Shown piece after piece: positions 7,350 through 13,128 of a DNA stretch of 16,082 nucleotides. Position numbers and translations under genes: made by a program. Numbering within the stretch: the first letter of the stretch is position 1; the number at the start of each line of letters is the position of its first letter. The DNA is taken from NCBI GenBank assembly GCA_034430835.1, contig DAOUDX010000307.1, positions 1 to 16,082 on the forward strand, in the 5' to 3' direction. The stretch comes from JAFGED01 sp034430835. Lineage in GTDB: Bacteria > Chloroflexota > Anaerolineae > B4-G1. The notes under the pieces were generated by a model. It saw only the letters and a list, made by a program, of their open reading frames with translations. It did no database searches and was not told the DNA's origin.

Positions 7350-8528
7350 CTACACCGTATAAGGATCAGAGGCGTCACGTAAACCGTCGCCCAGGAAGTT
7401 GAAGGCAAGGATCGTGATGGCGATGGCAAGCGCTGGAGTAAACACCCACGGATAGAGCGCGATAGACTGGATATTCTGCACTTCCTTGAGAAGCACGCCC
7501 CAACTGGTGATCGGCGGGCGGAGTCCCAGTCCCAGAAAGCTCAACGCGGTCTCCGCCAGGATCATGGACGGCATGGCCAGCGTCGAGACGACGATAATGT
7601 GGCTAAGGGTCGCCGGGATAAGATGCCTGAAGATGATCCGCGCATCACTCGCCCCGGCAAGCTTCGCCGCCAGGACAAAGTCTTCGTTGCGCAAGGACAG
7701 CACCTTCCCCCGCAGTTGACGGGCCAACCAGGTCCACCCGATTACGGACAGGATGAGGGTCACAGCGAAGTAGGTCCTCAGGGGCGGCCAGTGAGGGGGC
7801 ACTGCGGCCGACAAGGCCATCCACAGGGGAATCGCGGGGAAGGAGCGGACCAACTCGATCGACCGCTGTATGAGTTCGTCAATCCAACCGCCATAGTAAC
7901 CTGAGGCGACGCCCAGCACCGATCCAAAGACCAAACTGAAGGCCACGCCCAGCAGCCCGATGGTCAGCGAGACCTGGCTTCCGTAGAGGACGCGGGAGAA
8001 CATGTCGCGCCCCTGTCGGTCAGTGCCCAACAACGAGACGATTCCGCCCGGCGCCAGGAACAGGTGCACGTCGGTGTCGATCAATCCAAGAAGCTTGTAG
8101 GGTTCGCCGTGGGAGAAGAACTCGAGAGGGATTCTCTTGTCGCAGTTCGGCTCATAAAACTTGCGCAAGTTCTCGTCAATGGTCAAATCAGGTTCGCAGA
8201 CAAACGGCTGCAACTTTCCGTCGTTGAAGAAGCGAACACGCTGAGGGGGCATGTGGATGTACTTGATGAACCGTGTGGAGAGGGTGTATGGGGCCACAAA
8301 GCCGGCGAAGAGCCCACCCAGGTAGTAGAGCAGGATCACGATTCCGCCCACGATGGCCACTTTGTTGCGAATGAACTTTCGCCAGATCAGCTGCCATTGC
8401 GAGGCAGCGTAGATGGCCTCAAGGGATTTCTGACCGGCCAGGTCTTCCGGTTCCAGGTCCTCGCCTGTGTCGCCCAGCCCCTCGTATAGTTTGAACAGCT
8501 CCTCCGACTTGGCTGGTATATCGGTCAT
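7350..8528 (-). CDS. Opp/Dpp-type ABC transporter permease (OppC type, long form)
   Basis: A 392-residue membrane permease, longer than the usual 290-310. It has a charged cytoplasmic N-terminus (1-53), a first membrane segment at about 57-78, then an 85-residue external stretch before the core. That stretch has two Cys (111, 129) that could pair. The core starts at LLGTDRQGRDMFSR (166-179), typical of OppC/DppC, and carries the EAA coupling loop EDFVLAAKLAGASDARIIF (282-300) that docks on the ATPases. Five further hydrophobic segments follow. Its ATG overlaps the TGA of the preceding permease gene (ATGA at 8525-8528), which indicates tight coupling. The enlarged external domain is seen in a long-form subgroup that I associate with Chloroflexota and Thermotogae and may contact the large binding protein. 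Confidence 0.93.
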   Translation of the reverse strand: MTDIPAKSEELFKLYEGLGDTGEDLEPEDLAGQKSLEAIYAASQWQLIWRKFIRNKVAIVGGIVILLYYLGGLFAGFVAPYTLSTRFIKYIHMPPQRVRFFNDGKLQPFVCEPDLTIDENLRKFYEPNCDKRIPLEFFSHGEPYKLLGLIDTDVHLFLAPGGIVSLLGTDRQGRDMFSRVLYGSQVSLTIGLLGVAFSLVFGSVLGVASGYYGGWIDELIQRSIELVRSFPAIPLWMALSAAVPPHWPPLRTYFAVTLILSVIGWTWLARQLRGKVLSLRNEDFVLAAKLAGASDARIIFRHLIPATLSHIIVVSTLAMPSMILAETALSFLGLGLRPPITSWGVLLKEVQNIQSIALYPWVFTPALAIAITILAFNFLGDGLRDASDPYTV

Positions 8529-9508
8529 GTGTACACGATCCTTGGGTCAGCCCACGCGAGGGCGATATCGGCCAGGAGATTGGATACCATCAACAGCAGG
8601 GTCATAAAGAGCAAGAAGGTCCCGGCCAGGTACATATCCTGAGTGAGCAAAGCGCGCAGCAGAAGAGGACCGGTGGTCGGGACCGACATGACGATGCCCA
8701 CGATGGTAGATTCTGAAACGATCTTGGGAACTTCCATGGCCATCACGCTGATCAAAGGATTGATGGCTACCCGCACGCCATATTTGTTGACCACCTTTCG
8801 TTCCTTGAGCCCTTTCGCCCGCGCGGTGGTGATGTATTGCTGCCCCATCACATCCAGCAGGTTGCCTCGCATGATGCGCTGAAGTTGGGCTGTGCTTGCG
8901 AGGCCAAGAATGACCGCTGGTGGCCAGAGGTGATTCAGATAGTCCAGTAACTTGGCCAGGCTCCAGGGCTGCTCTGCCATCTTCAGGGACATATCTCCTC
9001 CGACAGGAATGCGTAGAACGATAATGCCAAAGAACATCCACAGCAACGCCAACAGGAAGCCGGGCAGCGATAGCCCCAGGAATCCCAGCAGCGACAGCGC
9101 ATGATCGCCGAAGGAATACTGATGCGTGGCCGAATAGACGCCAATGGGAATGGCGACGCCCATCATGAAAAGCAGCGACAGCCCACCCACCTGGATGGTG
9201 TAGCCCATTCGTCCGAGCACGATGGGCAGGACTGGGCTGTTCCATTCAAGAGAATACCCAAAGTCACCGCGAGGGAAACCTGAAACCCACTTCAGGTACT
9301 GAACATACCACGGCCGATCCAGGCCATATCGCTCCTGCATCCTCAAGACTGTTTCTTTGTCCTGCCCACCGCCACTCAAGGCTATCTCGATCGCCCGCGT
9401 AGTGAAAAAGTCGCCTGGCGGCAACTGGATGATAATGAAAGTGACAAAAGACACGACAAAGAGCGTGGGAATCATTCCCAGAATGCGTCTCCCGACATAG
9501 GCTAACAT
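8525..9508 (-). CDS. Opp/Dpp-type ABC transporter permease (OppB type)
   Basis: A 327-residue permease with six predicted membrane segments. It shows the OppB N-terminus (MLAYVGRRILGMIPTLFVVS), the segment LDRPWYVQYLKWVSGFPRGD at 64-82 that typifies DppB/OppB, and an EAA loop QYITTARAKGLKERKV at 224-239. I start it at the ATG at 9508 because GAGGAG lies 9 bases upstream. A longer frame from 9547 adds 13 residues with no family match and would read across the ribosome site. It forms the substrate channel with the OppC-type subunit, whose start codon overlaps its stop. A 154-base gap separates it from the binding-protein gene; this gap holds a hairpin and a possible internal promoter. Confidence 0.93.
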   Translation of the reverse strand: MLAYVGRRILGMIPTLFVVSFVTFIIIQLPPGDFFTTRAIEIALSGGGQDKETVLRMQERYGLDRPWYVQYLKWVSGFPRGDFGYSLEWNSPVLPIVLGRMGYTIQVGGLSLLFMMGVAIPIGVYSATHQYSFGDHALSLLGFLGLSLPGFLLALLWMFFGIIVLRIPVGGDMSLKMAEQPWSLAKLLDYLNHLWPPAVILGLASTAQLQRIMRGNLLDVMGQQYITTARAKGLKERKVVNKYGVRVAINPLISVMAMEVPKIVSESTIVGIVMSVPTTGPLLLRALLTQDMYLAGTFLLFMTLLLMVSNLLADIALAWADPRIVYT

Positions 9509-9517
9509 ATGCAGGTA

Positions 9518-9523
9518 CTCCTC
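9518..9523 (-). promoter_or_regulatory. Ribosome binding site of the OppB-type permease
   Basis: GAGGAG on the minus strand, 9 bases before the ATG at 9508. It decides the start against the longer open frame from 9547. Confidence 0.65.
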
Positions 9524-9552
9524 AACACCATACCGGAAACATGCCATTTGGA

Positions 9553-9586
9553 GCGAGGAGGAATCCCTGTCGCGATCCCTCCTCGC
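9553..9586 (-). other. Stem-loop between binding-protein and permease genes
   Basis: Arms 9553-9565 and 9574-9586 pair over 13 positions with one A-C mismatch and an 8-base loop (GCGAGGAGG against CCTCCTCGC at the base). No T-run follows on the minus strand, so a simple intrinsic terminator is unlikely. In many importer operons a hairpin after the binding-protein gene stabilises its mRNA and lowers permease expression; that role fits the position but is inferred. Confidence 0.55.
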
Positions 9587-9611
9587 CCAGTATTACCTCC
9601 GCCTACTGCCT

Positions 9612-9640
9612 ATTATACTATACTCGCTTTTCTACAGCAA
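9612..9640 (-). promoter_or_regulatory. Possible internal promoter for the permease/ATPase genes
   Basis: On the minus strand TTGCTG (9635-9640) and a perfect TATAAT (9612-9617) are separated by exactly 17 bases. The -35 matches consensus at only three positions. It lies in the gap after the binding-protein gene and would give a transcript that includes the hairpin at 9553-9586 and then the OppB-type gene. Confidence 0.45.
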
Positions 9641-9662
9641 AGGCATCGGTCCTGTGCAACAC

Positions 9663-11627
9663 CTATGCCTCCTCCTTCATCCAGAACTGGGGCGGGTCCA
9701 TGGTGCCCGGTGTGAAGACGATCCAGTCAGAGGTGTGCTTCTCCATGACGTTGTAGAAGTTGTTCTTGACCACGGTAAGAGCAGGCGGCTGGCCCACCGT
9801 GCCGATGCAGAACAAGCCTTCGGTGGCTTTCCGGACGATCTGCTTGCCGATTACGAGCTGGTCGTCCGAATCCACAGTAGCCTTGTATTGGTCGTAGAGG
9901 TCCTGCACCTCCTTGAAGAGAGGTATCGGCTCCTCGCCTAGCTCGCCGCCAGACTTGTACCAGGTGCCATAGGCTGGCCCCATCCAGGAGCGCTCGTCAA
10001 AGGGGAACTGGTAGATCGGGTCTACCATCGGTACCAGGCCGCGGTCCGTCTCCCAGGTGGCGATCATGACCTCGTTGCTGTTGGCCCTGGGCCAGTAGAT
10101 GTCGCGCGACATGGTCTCCAGAACGGTCTTGAGACCGGCGTCGTTCCAGTTCTGGGTTACCAGTTCCAGAGCATCCAGGCTGGCGCCAGAGACAGCGTCA
10201 GTGCCCTCGATGATCAACTCCACCGGCGAGCCGTCTGGGAAGTTGTAGAAGCCACCGGATTTCACCAACCCGATCTCTTCCAGCAACACCTCCGCTGCCG
10301 CGGGATCGTACTCGGCATAGTATTCCTCGATGTCTGCCTGGAACAGAGGCGAGTCGCGCACGACGGTGGTGTTGCGCGGAATGGCCTGACCCAGGAAGGA
10401 GACCTCGTTGATCGCGTCGCGGTCTATGGCCAGCGACAGGGCCTGGCGGAATTTGATGTTCTGCAGCAGTTCGCGATACTTGGCATCGGGGTAGCTCTGG
10501 TTGGGGAAGAGGGTGATCGTGGAGGCCTGTGCCGTGGGCCAGATAAGCAGGTGGTAGTTGCCTGCCTCCGCGTTCTCCTGGTAGACGGTGTACTGGCCAA
10601 AGCTGATGCGGCGGTGCTGCATGTCCAGGTCGCCCGCGATGGCCATCAGGTTGAGGGCGTCGCCGCTCTCGACCAGGGTGTAGTGAATCCGATCGATGTA
10701 GGGGAGCTGCTTGCCCACTGGATCCACCTTCCAGTAGTAGGGGTTGCGCTCGGCGACCATTTCGGTGGCTCCAGCCTCCCACTGCGCGACCTTCCAGGCA
10801 TACATCACCGGAAGCTCGGTGTTGAAGTTGAACGCCTTCTCCTCAAACTGCTCGTAGGTCGCGTCCGTGTTGTACTTGGGATGGAACTCCTCCAGGTAGT
10901 GCCTGGGGGCAAAGAAGCCGAAGCGCTCAAAGCCCAGCGGCCACTGGCAGCCATGGAAGGCCAACCCGGTCGTCTCGGCCAAGCCGTTAGGCCCGGCGAA
11001 CTTGAGCGTGATGGTGGTGTCGTCTACCTTCTCCAGTTCCATCGGCTGTCCATCGACCACCCATTCGATATGCAGAGAGGCCGTGATGTTTTCGTCGTTC
11101 TCGATGTCCTCCCACCAGAAGATGACGTCGTCCACGGTGAAGGGCGCGCCGTCGGACCACTTGAGTCCCTTGCGGAAGTAGAGGGTCAGTTCCAAGCCAT
11201 CATCCGACCACTCCCAGCTTTCGGCCAAACCTGGCTGGACCGGATCTTTGGGATCGCGCGGCCAGCGCAGCACGGCCTCGTAGATGAGGCGCCCAAGGGC
11301 GTGAAAGTCCGCGATGCCGAGGAAGGCCCGGTGCCAGGTGCCCCCGTACTCCCCCAGCGACTTGACGGGCAGGACCATCATCGGATTGTCGGAAATGCAC
11401 TGTTCCACGGGCGGGAGTCCCATACCTTCCAACATGGGGGCCCGGCTGAACTCGGAAGGCGGCGGAACGGTGACTGGTACTGTTGCCTCGACGATTTTTG
11501 TCTCTACCACTTTTTCGGGCGTCGATGTCGCTGTAGGCGTTGGACAGCATCCGGCCAATGCCGCTCCCGCTGCCGTCAGGGCGCTCAAGCGCAGAAAATC
11601 GCGCCGGCTTATTCTTTTGCTGCTCAT
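9663..11627 (-). CDS. Opp-type solute-binding lipoprotein (SBP family 5)
   Basis: A 654-residue extracellular binding protein for the adjacent importer. The signal has a twin-arginine motif (SRRDFLR, 7-13), a hydrophobic stretch and a lipobox LAGC with Cys27 as the lipidated residue. A Pro/Thr/Val-rich linker follows (28-60), of a type I associate with Chloroflexota lipoproteins. The body matches family 5 (oligopeptide/dipeptide/nickel class) with LAESWEWSDDGLELTLYFRKG, WSDGAPFTVDDVIFWWED (shown in shorter family terms as WSDG-PFTADDV) and the LAIDRDAINEV region. It is longer than E. coli OppA (about 540), as in a large-form subgroup. The ATG at 11627 has AAGGAGG 7 bases upstream; a longer open frame to 11711 lacks the signal logic. 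The ligand cannot be read from sequence; a glycoside fits the GH3 and LacI neighbours. Confidence 0.94.
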   Translation of the reverse strand: MSSKRISRRDFLRLSALTAAGAALAGCCPTPTATSTPEKVVETKIVEATVPVTVPPPSEFSRAPMLEGMGLPPVEQCISDNPMMVLPVKSLGEYGGTWHRAFLGIADFHALGRLIYEAVLRWPRDPKDPVQPGLAESWEWSDDGLELTLYFRKGLKWSDGAPFTVDDVIFWWEDIENDENITASLHIEWVVDGQPMELEKVDDTTITLKFAGPNGLAETTGLAFHGCQWPLGFERFGFFAPRHYLEEFHPKYNTDATYEQFEEKAFNFNTELPVMYAWKVAQWEAGATEMVAERNPYYWKVDPVGKQLPYIDRIHYTLVESGDALNLMAIAGDLDMQHRRISFGQYTVYQENAEAGNYHLLIWPTAQASTITLFPNQSYPDAKYRELLQNIKFRQALSLAIDRDAINEVSFLGQAIPRNTTVVRDSPLFQADIEEYYAEYDPAAAEVLLEEIGLVKSGGFYNFPDGSPVELIIEGTDAVSGASLDALELVTQNWNDAGLKTVLETMSRDIYWPRANSNEVMIATWETDRGLVPMVDPIYQFPFDERSWMGPAYGTWYKSGGELGEEPIPLFKEVQDLYDQYKATVDSDDQLVIGKQIVRKATEGLFCIGTVGQPPALTVVKNNFYNVMEKHTSDWIVFTPGTMDPPQFWMKEEA

Positions 11628-11634
11628 TCGCTTT

Positions 11635-11641
11635 CCTCCTT
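11635..11641 (-). promoter_or_regulatory. Ribosome binding site of the binding-protein gene
   Basis: AAGGAGG on the minus strand, 7 bases before the ATG at 11627. It places the twin-arginine signal at the true N-terminus. Confidence 0.8.
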
Positions 11642-11671
11642 GATGTCTAAGCTTGACTTTTCGCAATGGCG

Positions 11672-11711
11672 TGGCAAACTGCCATTTGTGTGGGGTGTGT
11701 TGTACCCACAC
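11672..11711 (-). promoter_or_regulatory. Palindrome and hairpin in the leader of the binding-protein gene
   Basis: Two adjacent symmetrical elements lie 45-85 bases before the ATG at 11627. The first is TGGCA-AAC-TGCCA at 11672-11684. The second is a 7-bp perfect stem, GTGTGGG (11688-11694) with CCCACAC (11705-11711). The first could be an operator half-pair or part of a leader fold; it does not match the GTTAGCGCTAAC operators upstream of the regulator. I see no convincing -35/-10 pair in this 199-base gap, so transcription may come from the regulator promoter. Confidence 0.3.
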
Positions 11712-11800
11712 GCGCTTTGCACGCAGATCGCGTTTCTATGCTGAGTGGGGTTGGTGACCTGCGTGCGCCTTTGAACTGCATATAGTATCTCTGGACCCTC

Positions 11801-11811
11801 ATCACCTCCTT
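11801..11811 (-). promoter_or_regulatory. Eleven-base perfect Shine-Dalgarno in the gap after the regulator gene
   Basis: The minus strand reads AAGGAGGTGAT, an 11-base complement to the usual 16S rRNA 3' end, 16 bases after the regulator stop. An ATG at 11800-11802 overlaps its end and opens a 51-codon frame ending at 11647 (MRVQRYYMQFKGARRS at its start). The spacing is too short for an ordinary start, and a second in-frame ATG is 7 codons on. It could serve a leader peptide or act as a ribosome standby site. Coding is weakly supported. Confidence 0.3.
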
Positions 11812-11826
11812 CCCTGCACAGCCTAT

Positions 11827-12843
11827 TCAATGCGCCCCTCGCGGAGCGCTGCACCGCACGATGAGTTCCGGCTGCAAGACGATCTCTTTGCACACTTCTC
11901 CCGTGCCGCCACTGATCTTTTCCAACAGCAATCGCATGGCCTCGGATCCCAACTCGTAGCGGCGCACACGGCAGGTCGTCAATGGGGGAGCAACGAGGGC
12001 AGCCAGCGGGATATCGTCAAAGCCAACGATTGCCACGTCGCCGGGGACCGCGCGTCCCAGTTCTGCGCACGCCTGCAACGCCCCCACGGCAACCAAGTCA
12101 TTATAGCAAAAGAGAGCTGTCAGATCAAGTTCGGCAGTCAGCAGTTCGCGAGCAGCGTCTCGCCCACCCTCCACCATCGGGAGGCAACTGCGCGTCCAGT
12201 CGGGATTGTATGGTATCCCGGCATCAGCCAACGCCGCGCGGTGGCCCTCGGCCCGCCAACGGCCACTGCGGGAAGCTGGCGGCCCGGAGAGCAAACCAAT
12301 GGCCACGTGACCAGTCTGCAACAGATGCTGGGTAGCTATCCGCCCTCCCCAGCCGTCGTCGACCAGCACAGCACCCACATCGTCGCTCTCCAGCCGGCGG
12401 TTGACCAGCACGGCAGCGCGGTGCCCGGCCACCGCCTCCTCCAACTCGCTATCGTCAAGCCGGGAACTGCAAACCAAGACACCATCCACCCGCTTTTCCT
12501 CCAGGGAGTGGAGGACCTCTAGCTCACACTGTGTATCTTCGCCAGTATTGCACAAAAAGACGTTGTAGCCTTCATCGTAAGCCACGTGTTCTGCGCCACG
12601 CGCTACTTCGGAGAAAAAGGGGTTGGCGACGTCGGGGATCACCAGGCCAAGGGTACCCGTGCGCTTGGTGACCAAGCCGCGGGCAATGTCGCTAGGTCGA
12701 TAACCCAGCCGTTCGACGATGGCTTGAATCCGCTCCCGGGTAGGCTGGCTAACCCCCTCCTTATCGTTGATCACCCGCGAGACAGTCATTAACGAAACTC
12801 CAGCCTCACGGGCAACATGCGCCATGGTTACTCGCCCTGTCAT
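11827..12843 (-). CDS. LacI-family transcriptional regulator
   Basis: A 338-residue sugar-responsive repressor. The helix-turn-helix is at about 6-27 (MAHVAREAGVSLMTVSRVIN, 7-26), and the hinge helix is near SDIARGL (51-57). The periplasmic-binding-like effector domain starts at TGTLGLVIPDVANPFFSEV (62-80) and includes ALFCYNDLVAVGAL (243-256) and VAIVGFDDIPLA (270-281). The ATG at 12843 has GGAG 7 bases upstream; GTG at 12849 and ATG at 12825 are in-frame alternatives. Three palindromes of the LacI-family operator type overlap its own transcription start, so it probably represses itself. It is the first gene of the minus-strand run ending at the methyltransferase genes and is divergent to GH3. 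A glycan breakdown product is the likely inducer, but this is inferred. Confidence 0.95.
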   Translation of the reverse strand: MTGRVTMAHVAREAGVSLMTVSRVINDKEGVSQPTRERIQAIVERLGYRPSDIARGLVTKRTGTLGLVIPDVANPFFSEVARGAEHVAYDEGYNVFLCNTGEDTQCELEVLHSLEEKRVDGVLVCSSRLDDSELEEAVAGHRAAVLVNRRLESDDVGAVLVDDGWGGRIATQHLLQTGHVAIGLLSGPPASRSGRWRAEGHRAALADAGIPYNPDWTRSCLPMVEGGRDAARELLTAELDLTALFCYNDLVAVGALQACAELGRAVPGDVAIVGFDDIPLAALVAPPLTTCRVRRYELGSEAMRLLLEKISGGTGEVCKEIVLQPELIVRCSAPRGAH

Positions 12844-12866
12844 CGACACTCTCCGTCAGCGATTGC

Positions 12867-12902
12867 GTTAGCGCTAACGTTAGCGCTAACGTTAGCGCTA
12901 AC
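12867..12902. repeat. Three tandem LacI-type operators (GTTAGCGCTAAC x3)
   Basis: Three perfect 12-base palindromes lie head to tail without spacers: 12867-12878, 12879-12890 and 12891-12902. TTAGCGCTAA with a central CG is the form of many LacI-family operators. The block starts two bases downstream of the regulator's -10 box, so bound repressor would block transcription initiation. Centre-to-centre distance is 12 bases, slightly more than one helical turn, so neighbouring sites would not sit exactly on the same face of the DNA, and occupancy of all three at once may be sterically limited. Confidence 0.93.
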
Positions 12903-12904
12903 AG

Positions 12905-12933
12905 ATTGTACCGGAAAACCCGCAGTTTGTCAA
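12905..12933 (-). promoter_or_regulatory. Sigma-70-type promoter of the regulator and probably the downstream run
   Basis: TTGACA (12928-12933) and TACAAT (12905-12910) on the minus strand are separated by exactly 17 bases. The expected start point falls inside the first operator copy. This is the strongest promoter-like sequence in the window. Confidence 0.88.
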
Positions 12934-13038
12934 GAGTTTCCTTGCCAAACACGTCCGGTTCTTGGAGGTTACTGCTGACTGCATGCCCAAACAGGCGTTT
13001 GTGCCAAAGGCAAAGACGCAAGAAGGAGGAGCACTCAT

Positions 13039-13067
13039 TTGCCTCGACTGGGGGAATGTGCTAACAT
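13039..13067 (+). promoter_or_regulatory. Possible GH3 promoter overlapping an operator half-site
   Basis: TTGCCT (13039-13044), 17 bases, TAACAT (13062-13067), about 60 bases before the GH3 start. GCTAACA at 13060-13066 overlaps the -10; its complement TGTTAGC is one exact half of the operator extended by one base. The promoter match is modest. Confidence 0.4.
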
Positions 13068-13128
13068 GCTCGCGGCCTTGATGAACAGAAAGGAGCGGTG
13101 GCCGAAATCTAGTCCAGGATAGGAGATC

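Noticed and set aside
5283..11627. A peptide-only function for the importer
   Set aside because: The family name alone does not fix the ligand; the GH3 and LacI context argues for a glycoside, so I left substrate and gene symbols open.
10551..11744. A 397-codon plus-strand frame opposite the binding protein
   Set aside because: It is a shadow frame of a high-GC gene with no ribosome site and no recognisable domain.
11801..11811. Plus strand ATCACCTCCTT resembles the 3' end of 16S rRNA
   Set aside because: No rRNA sequence precedes it; on the coding strand it is simply a perfect Shine-Dalgarno.
12867..12902. Short direct repeats that could suggest a CRISPR or satellite array
   Set aside because: The units are 12-base palindromes without spacers and lie on a promoter; they are operators.
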